A stretch of DNA of 64,000 nt, from NCBI GenBank assembly GCA_038373865.1, contig JAXGGA010004755.1, forward strand, positions 20,823 to 84,822, written 5' to 3'. Position 1 is the first letter of the stretch, and the number at the start of each line of letters is the position of its first letter. Source of the DNA: Uloborus plumipes (taxonomy: Eukaryota; Arthropoda; Arachnida; Araneae; Uloboridae). Under the pieces are notes generated by a model. The model was not told where the DNA came from and searched no databases. It saw only the letters and a list, made by a program, of their open reading frames with translations. A program made the translations under genes and the position numbers. Positions 1 to 13,400 of the stretch are shown piece by piece.

Positions 1-818
1 CAAGTATGAGTTTTAAGCAGATAAAAATTGAAAAAAATTGTTATAAAAAACTTGGGCATAAATGGGTTAAAAAGATGAGCTATGCCTCCCAGGTAACCAT
101 CAGATTTATATGTTTTAAATTAACAACTGCTGTCAAAAAATTCGATGACGTGTTTTGATTTTCGTATGGTGGACTCAAGAGAAACGGAGCTAGCAACACA
201 ACTCGATCTCACGTCACTTGATCCATGCTCTTTTTTAGACCATTTACTTTTAAAATGTTGTTTCAAATAGTGGAATAATCATCAGCTGGCAAAGAAGAAA
301 ATGATTTATTTCCTATTTTATCTGAATTATTAGTCCTTGATTAATCCCTTTGGGTTACTCCGATGCAGTTTCATAATTTTGCAGAATAACAATGAGATTA
401 TTTTCTTTTCTCGTAGGAGTTGTTCGCTTAAGTGCTTTAAAAATCTTTAAGAGTTCACATATTGTTATCGCTTTTTCTGCAGACAACGGATAACGCTCAT
501 TTTCAGTCTTAATTATTACGAACAAAAGCCAGAGTAGGTAGCTGAGGAAGGGATACTTTGTTTAGTCTGGATCATTAGTATCGCAATTCGTTTTAGGATC
601 TTCTCTAGTAGCAATTTGATAAAGTGTTTAAAAAAAGCAAAAAACACATCCATCAATAAGAGCAAAAGGAAATGTTGCTCTGAAGAAATCCTCTTCTACG
701 TTAGTAGATTTTAATTTAATGGCAATTATTTAATTTCTTCCAAAGTCCTATTAATTTAGCCATCAAATGGATCATTTCTAATTCTCCTGACTTCCCAGGT
801 TTCTCCTTTTTTACTTTG
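1..818. other. No gene seen (upstream or intron 1 of gene A)
   Basis: AT-rich DNA without coding signal. It probably belongs to intron 1 of gene A, because no signal-peptide exon with a phase-0 donor is visible here or in 1108-2547. Confidence 0.4.
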
Positions 819-1107
819 TCTGACAGCCTTTCAGCCATTCAATCGCTTCAATCCCTTTTCCCTCCTTTCTTTTTAAACCCTACAAAATTTTGCCAAAATT
901 GCCAATTTTACTTCAATCTCCTGTGTCAAGGCCCATATTGGCATCACAGGCAATGAAACGGCCGATAAGCTTGCCTTTGAAGCGACTTCGAAACCCCAAA
1001 ACTTTTCCCTCCCGCTTCCAATCTCCCACTTGAAATCTAGCCTCCCTGATTATCTTCTCTATATTTGGAAAGAATATTGGACAAATGAATCCTCCGGGAG
1101 ATGAACT
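819..1107 (+). pseudogene. Non-LTR retrotransposon (LINE) RNase H domain remnant
   Basis: SDSLSAIQSL, then, after a frame change, VKAHIGITGNETADKLAFEA match the RNase H domain of I/Jockey-type LINEs (the DS helix and the H-x-G-x-x-GNE-x-AD motif). The frame ends at TGA near 1107. Nothing else of the element is recognised. Confidence 0.75.
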
Positions 1108-2547
1108 TTTGATGCTAAAGAAGAAAACATTTACAAACAGTTTCACAGACGTGTTTCGGGGCTACAAACACTCCTTTTTAATGCAAAAAGGTATGAGTTT
1201 ACGGATATAAAGACATTCGTTTATTTTTTACTAAAAGAAAACTTCAGGGATATTTTGCGGTGCGGATTACGTAGTTTCTCAGCTGTTCTAGAATAAAAAG
1301 AATAATGGAGGGAGGGGGTGGGGAATACTATCAGCAATAGTTTTCACCCCAACGTTTAAAAAATACAAAGAACCAATTGCGCCTAAAGATACATTTTCCC
1401 CTATTTTTTTTCTATGACATGTTTTTACAGTGATTGTTTGATGGGGCGAGTGGATCGGAGAAGGTGTTCCTTAAAACACAACAAGGGGTAAATCATAGTA
1501 AACATTGCTCTCACTGGATTGCTCGAGCATAGCATTTATTGTTTAGTTATTGCATAATTTTTTAAAAATTACTCAGAGCATATACTACACAAGTTATCCC
1601 TTTTCATAATGTGGTAAGACTACAAGACGATGGTGTATATTTTTTAAATTTTCGAAAATGCTTTTTTACTAAAATCTTGCTAACCAATTTCATTTATTTT
1701 AAAAATTCATTTCAAAAGAAGTCTCTTATGATCGTAATTTGAATAACGCATGATATATTTTCTAATTGCATAACAATTTTGCTCCTCCAAGTGGGTTCTA
1801 GAAAATGTCTTTTTTGGAAGGGGGGGAGGGGAGAATTATAGAATAATACTGCAGTATTAAGAAAACCATTTCTTAATTCAGCAAAAAAAAAAGTCAGCAC
1901 TTTTTTATAGAATAAATAAAATTTATTTACTTAAAGCAATAAACAATTATTAAGATATTGGAACAATGTTTGTGAACTACATTAATAATCGTAAACTGAA
2001 AGAACCAGCATTAGCATACTTATGTGTATTCACAGCATCCTTCTAGTCGCAGATGTGAATATAAAGCTTGACATAAAATACTCATTTGAAATTGACTACA
2101 CGGGTTTAAAGATGTTGCCAGGCAATAATTCATGCGCACTGGTACTCAAATTGGTACTCATTCTGTGCAAGATGTAAGTTCTCTTTAAATCTTCATGACT
2201 TGTTGCAACTTTGAGAGCTATCATTTGTAAAAATTGAGCTAATTTGTACATTAAATAAAGTTACGGCTAAAATACTCTACCTGAGCTTTTCCCCGCAAAC
2301 ATATTTAAATTTTAGTACGACAAAATACAAATGATGTTGAATAACGGTATTTCAAGTCAGACATCTAAACACGTGTAATTATTCATTTCTATAGTAAAAA
2401 GAGTTATCTTCAAAAGAGCATAAAAAAGGCTAGAAAATGAAGATAAATATAAAATATATCCTCCTGAGAATAACAATAAAAAGAGAATGAAAAGTAAATG
2501 AATGTTGCTCTTCTGCTCATTTATTGCTTATTGTTTTATTCTTGAAG
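1108..2547. other. No gene seen (probable intron 1 of gene A)
   Basis: AT-rich. A TATAAA near 2060 and a short hydrophobic ORF from ATG 2112 ending at a consensus GTAAGT are present, but that donor is phase 2 and cannot join the phase-0 exon at 2548. Confidence 0.4.
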
Positions 2548-4499
2548 GACGGTGATGGCGACTATGACTTGGACACGAACAATGACGGAGAAACCTTGGT
2601 ACAACAACTCGTCCTCGGAGGAGAAACTTACGACCAAGCAGAGGCAGACGCTGAAGCTGAACTGGGCTTGGATGTGGATGTGGGCGGCTTAGGAGCTACA
2701 GCCACTGGAGGCAAAGCGAAAACTTCTGTTTCCACTAAAACGAGTACAAAAGTTGTCAACACAGGGGCTGACGAGGTTGACTTTGGGGATCTTGATGGTT
2801 TCGATTATTTAGAGGGAGGAGCAGATTACTTTGACGCAGGAGCAACCGACGTCGGAGTAGAAACTAAGACCACTACTAAAGTAAAAACAAGTACAAAGCA
2901 GGTGCAAACTGCACAGACGGATGCGGGCGGTGAATATCTGTTCGGCGATTACGAAGAAGTACAAGATCCAGGCGTTGAGTATGAGGTCGAATACGTAGAT
3001 TACGGAGATGAAGGAACCGAAGTCAACGCAGATGAAACTGTGGATCTTGAAGGTGCTTTTGATTATGAAGGCGCTGATAATGAAGAAGAGCTATTTGGAG
3101 AAGGAGATTTTGAGGTGGGAGAAGATTACGATTTGGGAGGAGACTATGATGTGGAAGCTAAAACAAATGTAAAATCAAAGACCAAAGTAGAAGGTGATGT
3201 TAGTTTTGACTTAGGAGGCGATTATGATTTTGGTGGTGATTATGGTGGTGATGGTGAATATGAGCTTGGTGGTGATTATGAAGCTGAAGCCACGGAAGAT
3301 GTTGTTGCAGAAGGTGACGAAGGTTTTGACTTCGGTGGTGATTACGGATTTGACGACGCATTCGGAACTGACATAGAAACTGGAGTGAATGTCCAAACGC
3401 AAACAGATCAAGAAGGTGAGTTTGACTATGGAGCTATAACTGGTGGTGCCGACTATGGAGCTATAACTGGTGGTGCCGACTATGGAGCTACAACTGGTGG
3501 TGCCGACTATGGAGCAGATTATGGGGCAGATTATGAAGAAGATTATGGCAAGGGACGCAGACGACATAGGGGCCGTGGACGCTACAGAGAAAGTGGCGAT
3601 TATGATTATTCAGAGTATGACGATTATGATTATGGACGTAGAAGACATAGAGGAGGAAGATATGACTACGAAGAGCGAGACTATGAAGACGTAGAAATTC
3701 ATAGGAAAGAAATTATCGAAGAAGAACAAGAAGAGTTGGATGTGAATAAAGATAAAAAATTTAAAACGCATATTAGCTACAAGGAACACAATGATACACG
3801 GGAAGAGCTCCACGAAAAAGAGAAAAAACATTATCGCAAAATAATAGTAAAAGAACATGTGGGAGGTTTACACTCCCAATATGACGAAGAATCTATTTTG
3901 GAGTCTTTGTCAGCGGAAGGCTCACATGCTGACAGCCAAGAGCTCAGACTCGCCGAAGGTCTCAAAGCGGAAGCTGCTTTGAAGATAAAAGCACAGAAAG
4001 ACGCGAGATTAGCAGAAATAGGTGAACCATCGCTATCTTTCTCACAAGAAATTTCTAATTCGGAGGAATGGGGCTCCATTGTTGACTTTGAAATCGGACA
4101 AGAAGCGTTAGCTGCTGAGAGAGAGGGAGGAAACATTTTCCTAAAAGAAGACGGTGCTTTAGACGAGGCTTTAGATGCAGAAATAAAAGCAGTTTTGGAA
4201 AACGAAAGATCCATCCTCCAAGACGAAGCAAGGTTCAGAACGCGTGATCAGATCCAAGCCGAGTTAGAAGCTGATGTCTTGCTCGATCTGGAACAGCATG
4301 GTGGTGGCCTCACTGAAGGAGGATTTGGAGCAGCTTTGCAGCTGAGAGGCGACGAAGTGGAAACCAAAGTAAAGGCACAAATCGAAGCTCAAATAGACGA
4401 CTTTATCCAAATAGACGCTGAAGTAAATAATGTTATTAATGAATTTGATGACACTCATACTCATGTCAAGATACATCTTCGTGATCCAGAGTTTGACCA
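2548..4499 (+). CDS. Gene A exon 2: acidic Gly/Asp/Tyr-rich low-complexity region
   Basis: A 1952-nt exon starting after TTATTCTTGAAG (phase 0) and ending at CA|GTAAGT (phase 2); the TAA at the border is not used. It corresponds to the 101-nt exon 2 of gene B, a roughly 20-fold expansion. The first 350 residues are rich in Asp, Glu, Gly and Tyr and contain three Thr/Lys-rich blocks (around [11 protein letters not shown]) and nine-residue repeats GGADYGAIT at 3432-3520. A basic patch [10 protein letters not shown] follows, with a second RRRHRG copy. The last 280 residues are charged and likely helical or coiled-coil. No known domain is recognised. Upstream in-frame sequence has no ATG, so this is not the first exon. 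Confidence 0.85.
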
Positions 4500-7400
4500 G
4501 TAAGTATTTTATTACACTTTGTGGGAAAAAAATGTATTGCTTTAAATATGCGCAGAAAATAAGGTAGTCCTTAAAGACGTTGCTAACTTTTGAGTGAACA
4601 GTCCGATTTGAACAAACTTTCTTTTGTTCAAAGGATCTCAGCAAGGATACTTCATTACCGTATTTAAATTTTCAATTTGAACATTTTTTCGTTCAACATT
4701 GAACCGTTCAAGCAACCTTTCCCCACCTAATAACTTCTGAGTGAACCATCCGAATGGAATAAACTTTTTTTTGTTTGAAAGATCTCGGAGAGGCTCATTC
4801 CCATATTTCGCTTTTTGATTTGAACCATTTTTCGTTCAATATTGAACCGTTCAGAAAAAAATTTAACATTAGCGCCTACGGGGAATTTAAGTTGAATGTT
4901 GATCCTGATTTTAAAGTCAGATTTCCTTCAAACTAACTTTGTAAGAAAATGGTTTTGATAAATAATGTTTGTAAAGTACTTTTCTGAATAATCATCTCTG
5001 AGGACTCTGATTCCGACTCCGACTCCGCAAACATGGCGGAAATGCAGGCTCAGAAAAAAAAAATGACTGACTGTGCAGACGATTTTTTGTTTATTTATTC
5101 ATTTGTTTTATTTTATTTATTATTATTATTTTTTTTTCTTTTTTTTTTTTGGCAGACGATTTTTTTGTAACAAAAATGTTTCATTCACGAGGGCCTTTTA
5201 TTCTGAATTTATATTTAACAACTGGCAACGGATTAAAAGTGAAATTCGAGACATTTTATCAACGGACGAGTTTTTTTTTCTTTTTTTGATAACATGTGTT
5301 TTGATGTACTTTGTACTTTTATTTATTTATTTATTTTTTTGAAAACGATTGAGGAATTTTTCTACGGAAGAACTGTAACAGTTACATTCTTTAAAAGGTG
5401 CGTTAAAGCTTTATTTATTCATTTATTTACTTTTTATGTGTCTATTTCATCTGATGATGGTATATTTTGCTTTTAGAAATGAGCTTTAAGTGATAAAAAG
5501 GTATGTTTGACATAATTTTTAGTCTCAGATAATCAAAAGAATAATGATCAGATGCTAGAATGCCGATGTCGATGTACGGGAAAGTAGGCTCGTTTAGTTC
5601 TTGACAGAACTTCTTGTTGTTACTGAAATTGATAGAATGCTATAAAAAATAACATGGTCCCGGAAAATACTTTAATTTTCCCAACAGTTTATTTTTTATT
5701 AATTTTTTTAAATACCCTACCTTAAAAACGGGGCGTGGTTTTTGTGACGTCAGTGGTGCACCTAACAGCTCTCTTTCCAATAATAACACCATTTTGCTTG
5801 ACTGGAATTGTTCAATCGCAGGAATCGGTGACGTCACGACCTTCGTCATCTCACTAAAACCAATTAGATATCGCGCTTACGTGCACCACTGACGTCATGC
5901 GCAGATTGTTTTTTTTTTTTTTCGGAATAGCATCTGCGCAACGGTTAAAATAATTCATAAAAAATATATAACTGTGTCAAAAAATAAAAAAAATGGTCAA
6001 TTCCTATGTTTTGAAGCATGCTCTTTCAGAAAAAAATACTTTTGAAATTTCGGAAACTCCCCCATCATCTTTCTTATTAGGAGAAAAATTTCCCATAGAA
6101 TACGTTGTAGATTATAGCAAATGCAAAATCCCTCTAGATATGCAATACACCGCCAGCTAGTTTATTCCAACCATGGACTGCAGTTTCGTGCTTATTATGC
6201 ACTCCTCAGCATGGTATAGGAACTAAACGAGCTGGAAGCAAAAATCCTTTTATAGAGCAAAGAGCGCCAACAAAAACTGGTAGCTAATGTGAAAATTAGA
6301 TTACCAGCGAGCGATCGCACTTGGTACGGTACAACTCGAAAATTTTGAGGCAAGTCTCGGGTGGCGGTGTATTGCAAGTTTCTGCCTTAGCCCTTGCTTA
6401 GTGGCGGTTACATACTGCTTTATACCCTCTAAATATGTTGAAATTGAAGCAACAGATGTCGCACGGTAAACCGAAAGGAAATAACATGTTTTATTGGAAC
6501 AATGAAATTTGGTGAAAATATTTAATTACAGATAATTTCATTGAAAGGGAGAAAAAACGAGATATTAGTCAGAAATCGCATTTTTAGCTGTCAGAGATAT
6601 GTATTTGTGAAGATATAGTAAAGACGAAGGAGCTCAGCAATTCTACACATTATAAAATGGAAACACTTCTAGCGAATTTACACTTACATTAACAATTCTT
6701 CCATAGCATTTAATATTTTGAAATTGAGATTGGTCACCTTTAATTTTAGAAATTTCAAACTAAAGAAATCTTTCAGAATGTCAAACAAAATCTTCATTTT
6801 CTGCTAATGAGAATTTTCCCTCTGCAAAAAAATTTGAAACATTGAAAAAAAAAAAAAAAAACATACAAAAAGAATACATTCAGGGCCAACTAGGGAATAT
6901 AAGTTTTTTGTTAAAAAAATGTTTTCTTTCTTTAAAGAAAAATAAAAAAGGATTGATTATTTTAACCTAAAAAAAGTTAAGCATCTTCTTAAAACTTTTC
7001 TTACCAATTATGTTTGAAAAGACTTCGTGTTAAAATCTGCCTTGTCGTATTTTTTTCATTTTGATGTGAACATGATAACTGACATTCAGTACTCTTGTAC
7101 ATTGTTTCTGCAAACAAATTTCCGTCTTGTGCTGACCTATATTGATTTATTAATGTGAAACAAAATTACATAGAAAACAGTTGGTTCTTTATAGTGTACT
7201 ATGCGCTTTCAAAACCAAGTGCCATCTAACGCGAGGAAAATGAGAACGATATTCACGTCATGTTTTTGAAGCATTGACACGATAAGACAACCAGAAACGT
7301 ATTGCTCTTTTTTTGAAATGTAAATATAGCTTTTTTTTTTTTTTTGATGTTCAAAGGACCTTTTTAGTCTCAGTTTAAGATTGTTATCCGAAATTCATTG

Positions 7401-10400
7401 ACGTTTGTTCCCTTTTTAGGAGACTGTACAGAAGATATCAAGATTATCCACTTCTGGAGAGTTTCCGTGAGTACGTGGTAAGAGAAGTGGATTCTCAGCG
7501 CAGAGATTTCTATTTGGACAACAGGGAGAACAGAACGACAGTGCGTGACAATGATGAGGCCTTTGACAGGTGAAATGTCTTTATAAAATCCCTTAAAGTG
7601 ACTTCATAGCATCAGTATTTGCTCCTATTTCATGTTTTCAAATTTGACCGCGATCCAATATCAGAAAAAAAATGTCGGCTCATCAAAAGGAAATCTATTT
7701 TTTTTTATTTTAGGGTTATTCTAAATTTACTTGCAGATTTGATGTCTGTAACAAGTTGCTTTCTAAAAGTAATTAGTACTTTGACTTAGTGACTTTATTA
7801 AGCTTTAATACAACTCATTTGCTCATGAAAATTATATTCAACCTTACTAAAAAAATAATTGGAGAAAAAATTATTATCAAAGTAAAAACTACATTTTTTG
7901 GCTGTCCGGAATTAACGTTCTAGGATATTAACTGTATTTGTAGATAAATAAAAAACTTTTCACCAGATAAACTAGATTGAGATATTAGAAAGTACTGTTT
8001 TGGGTACGATATACATTGAATTTATTGTTTTTTTTTTTTTTCAAATATTGAAAGCAAAAAACAAGTTTGTCTGGAATTTCTGTAGTTTCTGTTACCAAGT
8101 GTAATGGTATTATTTATCAAGCCTAACAACTGCTCTATTATTTTTTCGTTGTTTTTGTTTTTCGTGAATGTTCCTTTACATTTGATATTAATTTTTTAGA
8201 TACAAGCTTCGTCCTCGAGTCCAAAAGAATTCTGGCAGCCCATATATTGGAGAAAAAATTTTGGGTCATTTTGCCTCTGCACCTTTTGGAATTGCTCCCA
8301 TACCCTTTTTGGAGTGGACTCATCCCGATGGAGAAATTGGCGTAGCGCATGGTAAAGCGTTAGTTGCTGCTTTGTATTTTTCAAGTACTTAGATAATTGT
8401 TTTAAAACGAATTTTGTTTTAACTATAAGAACACTCGACATTTGGAAAAAAAATATCTTTCAAATATTAGAATAAATGGATTAAAGATTTGCTTCTATTT
8501 CACCTTAATGTAACAATTGATAAAATTTGCCAAATATTATCGAAATTATAATTTGATCAAATGTCAAAATTTTGTGTCAGTTAAAACTAATATTTTCAAG
8601 AATACTACTCTTTTACTGTAAAAATGCTGCTATCTTAGTGGGTTAGGTGAGTGGATTATTAAGTTGTTAGTTATATTGTTTGCGACTCATATTGTCAAAT
8701 CTTCTTCCAAGCGCATAAGTGAAAATCTTATTCCGTTTCATTAATCATTTTATGTTGCGGGTAGATTATCTGCAGTAGCCATATCTACAACACTGTTTCG
8801 AGTTAAAGTTGTTTTTTAAAAACCATTGCACTTAAGATAATTATATGTTAAAAGAAAAAACTAGCACGAGTTGACTCGTATTTCTAATTACATTAGGTTA
8901 TCTCATTGATTTCTAACGTATATTTTTCTCACAGATAAGCTTAGATATTGAAAAACGTGGTGCTGTTAAACCTATTCGTAGTGATAACTTCTAAAAAACA
9001 CTTTTTTTTTTTACAGCTGCTGAAGCCTTCCTTCTTCCTATGATTGTGAGCGCCTTCTCAAACACATACTTAGAGGAAATTCGCTTCAATGCGCCTCATG
9101 CCAAACTGTGGATGGAAACCTACATCTTCAGAGACAGAAGAGTCACTGACAACATCGTGAGCAGAGCTTCTGATTCCGGCTACGAAGCCATTGTGGTGAC
9201 TGTTGACGCCCCGGTGTACTCGGACCAGTTCGTTACGAGAGGAGCAGACATTATTCTCCCTGAATATCTAAGGTAGTATTTGTTGTACGTATTTTTTCAT
9301 TCTTAACTAGCAACACTGATTACTTAAATTCTATGTCATGAGAATTAATAACTTAAGTGAGCAAAACAGCATGACAGTTGTCGCGATGCAGTTGCCCGTT
9401 CGGTGTTGCGAAGACTGGGAAAAACGCTCATTCGAGTAACTCTTTTTGGAGACATAAAACTTGTGCAAATTCTTTCTGAAATCAGACTGAGATTCTATAT
9501 TAATCTGAGAATGCGGTATTTAGTAAATGTGGCAAATGTTGGGAATAAAACAGAATTCATTTATGATAATTTACCGCTCTTTCAGGGAAACAGTATGCAA
9601 AAGCATCACGGTAGCTAGAAGCTACAGTGCGTCGCAAAAGTTTAAGCACAACCAAAATCTTTTAATAAGACGAAAAGTATACACCAAAAAGCTTTGAAAT
9701 TTTTTCTGTAATTAAACAAACAGCTTACAAATCCATGTTTCGAATTTGGAAACAGTTCATAGAAATTAAAATACGATTACATGATAAAATCAAAATTTTG
9801 CTGTCGCAAAAGTTTAAGCACAAAAACGGAATATATATATTTTAGAAAGCATAGAAGTCTTTTAGTAGTCTATGGTGTTACCATTGCATCTGATGAGTTC
9901 GAATATGCGATTTTTCATCGATAGCACGAGATTATGGAAGGTTTTGGGAGTTCTGCACCAGGCTTCCTCGATTGCAGATTTAAGCTCTTGAACAGAGCAA
10001 TACTGCTTCCCATTCTGGTATACGTCACGTGCGAGAATTTCCCAGATGTTTTCTATGTTATTTAGATCCCAGCTGAGTGCTGGCCAGTTCATTACACTAA
10101 TATTTGAGAAGCAAGCCATTCTTTCGTACTACGGGAATTGTGTATTGAAGCATTGTCTTGCTGAAAAATCCAATCAGGACCACCTAGGACTTCACCAAAT
10201 GGTAACAAATGCTTTCTCAGGGTATCTTGATACCTTTCTGAATTTTTCTACCCTTTAGAAAGCTAAGAGAAGTTTGTCCGTTAAAGCAAAAAGCGCCTCA
10301 TACCATGACTGAGCCACCACCATGTTGCCTACTAAATACGCACTTCGGATGTTTCCTCAAGTCACGCCAGTAGTATGAGAACAGATCTGGACCGTCTAAA

Positions 10401-13400
10401 TTCCATTTTTTTTTTCATTAGAGAACACAACAATTATCCATTCGTCACTATAATGCATATGATGCTTTGCCTACTGCAGTCTTGCTTGTTTGTGGCACTT
10501 TTTCAGAAAAGGTTTGCTAGCTAACTTTTGTTTTTTGATAAACCCTGATTCTTTTATTCGTCTGCTTATGGTATCACGTGATAATTTGTTACAAGTCTAG
10601 TTTTTATTTGATTAAGTGACACATTTTCAGTTAAGGCCAGTTTTTTAATTCTTCTATCTTCACGAGAGGTAGTTTTTCTCGGTCTTCCTGAGCGAAACGT
10701 AGGTTTAAATTGATTTCCACGTTTTAGAACATTATAAATACCACGTTAAGATCGATTTAAAATCACTGAAATTTGCATGACAGAGTTACTTTCTGCTTTC
10801 AGCTTCCAGAGTTTCACAACTTCTTCAGACGAGAACTGTAGTGACTTCGGCATCTTTATAACACTTTAAGTCATTGCTACACTATATAACTCGTTCAAAA
10901 GAACTGAACTGGTTCTTCACGCATCACGTTTCAAGAGATATTTGCATAAAATCTGATCTGTGCATAAACTTTTGCGACAGCCAAAAAAATATCTTTTGTA
11001 TTTTCTGATTTTCGTTGCGGTTATATTTTTTAAAACTTCAAACACTTAGATAGGACCATAGTAGCCACTTACAGTATAAATATGAAAGCATTCTGCTGAA
11101 AAGATTTCTTTTTATTCAAAAATTTGCATAGTGCTTAAACTTTTGCGACGCACTGTATCTCCTAATCTTACATTGACGTAATAAATTAAGTATCTTAAGC
11201 TTATTTAAGAAACAATAGTTGAATGACTGTTTTCGTCATATGCATTGAATCAATCATTTTAAATTTATCTCGCAAAAAATGTCCTTTCGCTTTTTTTTTG
11301 AATTGTATCATTTTAATTGGTAAGCTTTGCACAAATAATTTTAACTTTATCATTTAAACTTATTGCATTAATCTGAGAATTGATCTGAAATGAAATGTAT
11401 TTTATTTCTGCAAGTGCAAAAAAAAAAAAAAAAAGTCCTTAAAACTAAAATACTTTGGTTTGCGATTTAATCTCAGAAATTATGCTAAAATTTGCAGCAC
11501 ACACTTAATAATTTAGATCTTCAAGTTAACAATCGTATAGTAACTGATAAAACGTTATCTCTTTCCATTAAAGAGGAAAATAAATGAGATACAATAGTGA
11601 CCTTAAGTTCCGGCTAGTTCACAATTAAAAAAAAACATGTCGGTAGTTCTTGGTAAGAAGAGTAGTTAGGAATGGGACATTAGCTCTTATATCGTAACAA
11701 ATAGTGGAATTTTTTAAAAACTTTTACCACTAATCGGAGCCTCCTATAGATTCATGCCTTACTCGAACTGTTACACGAAATGAAGTACAGCTTGAGGTAA
11801 AAAAAATATTTTGTATCTGACTTTAAAAATAAGTACTTTCTCAGAAATCTTTGTTTCTCAATGCCAGTTATAGTTTATTTATCATGTCAGTATTAATTTT
11901 ATCAGTTATGTTTTTTCTGGAAAAAAATCTAGTCTATGGAGACCACAAACAGTTAGGATTGGTTGGATGGTTGGCTGGTAATTGATTTTTGCACGGTCCC
12001 GGCCGGAGCCACTTTACCCGATATCTATGGAAAAAACAGAAAATTTTGCGGAGCACAATTCCTGGAAAAAAGTGGGGGGAGGGAGTACGGCCTCGTTAGG
12101 GAGACGAGGACGCTGAGCACATCTTGCAGCTGTCTTTGTTGGTCTTGAAAGCTTTGCAGAACACAGTTCGGCATGACGATTAGTTGGTCGGTTTCGGCCT
12201 CGGTTGTTCCGGATCCCAACTGCTGGTGGGCGACTATTCGAGGGAGGAAGGAGAGCGAGGGCTTGGCTTGGGCACCGGGCCTTTCATCCCAGGCGTTCAC
12301 CGTCTATTTCTTGTAAGTTCCAGCAGGTCCTTAGGGTCTTGGTTTGGGTCATCCAGGGCAAACAGGAGCGTTGGCCTTCTGGTGCATGCAGGCTAACCGT
12401 TAGGATGTGAGGTTTCTATCAACTTCGAAGATATGTTTTGAAAATAAAACTAGATTTTTTTTTTAGTCGAATTAAAATATTTCTGTAATATTATATGTAA
12501 TATAAGTCGACAATGCATTCCCAGTGGTAACGTTGTGATAAGTTCATTCCACACATTCAGGTACGATGTATCGTGTCAATCATCCTCCACCACTTTACAG
12601 TTAATAAAAATAATTGTTCAAGACAAAAAGACGTATTTCCGTGCATATTATTTCAACCCCCTTTTTAGAAATGAACATTTATATAATAAATGCTTCACTT
12701 GTGTACTTACAGAATTTTGATATTAGTAATATTTTTTTTTTTAAATTCAAATGTAGTAACAAAATTTCGAAGTATCTCTTGTTACATGAATATGTATTCA
12801 TTTCTTTCAGATTGCCCAACATAGAAGATCACAATGTAATTATTGATAGGGGTGAAAGGTTGAAAATTAAACTCGATGCTGGTGCAGATGTAAGCGGGAG
12901 CGTTGATGTAAGTGCCAGCCTTGATGCAAGCGCCAGTATTGATGCAAGTATTGATGCCAGTGCATCTATTGGAGCTAGTGCCAGCATTGGGGCCGATGCA
13001 AGCATTGGAGCCAGTGCAAGCATTGGAGCCGGGGCAAGCATCGGAGCCGGTGCAGGCATCGGAGCCGGTGCAGGCATCGGAGCCGGTGCAGGCATCGGAG
13101 CCGGCGCAGGCATCGGAGCCGGTGCAAGCATCGGAGCCAGTGCAAGTATTGTAGCTGGTGCAAGCTTGAGCGTCGGAGCTAGTGTAGGTGCTGAAGTTGA
13201 TGCAAGTGCAAGCGTTGAGCTTGATGCTAGTGCAAGTGTTGAGCTTGATGCTAGTGCAAGTATTGAGGCTGAGGCAAGCATTAGTGCTGCAGCAACTGGG
13301 GATGTTGCTGCCATTGCTGATGCAGGTGATGGTGCTGGTGATTATGATTATGCTGGTACAGGTGCTGGAGATTATGACTATGCTGGTACCGATAATGGAA

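Noticed and set aside
2112..2175. Short hydrophobic ORF ending at a consensus GTAAGT donor, behind a TATAAA, as the signal exon of gene A
   Set aside because: Its donor is in phase 2 while the exon at 2548 starts in phase 0, and no intermediate exon could be found; it also lacks the SPTPGG-type sequence of gene B.
2498..2547. ATG-started hydrophobic stretches at 2498 and 2502 just before exon 2
   Set aside because: Both run in frames that hit stops immediately after 2548 and cannot read into the acidic exon.
2524..4503. Intronless protein starting with TTG at 2524
   Set aside because: Non-ATG start in a eukaryote; the first eight codons are the polypyrimidine tract of a splice acceptor, and the final TAA lies in a GTAAGT donor.
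13036..13130. CRISPR-like array
   Set aside because: The 18-bp units are contiguous without spacers and code for GAGAGI; the context is eukaryotic.
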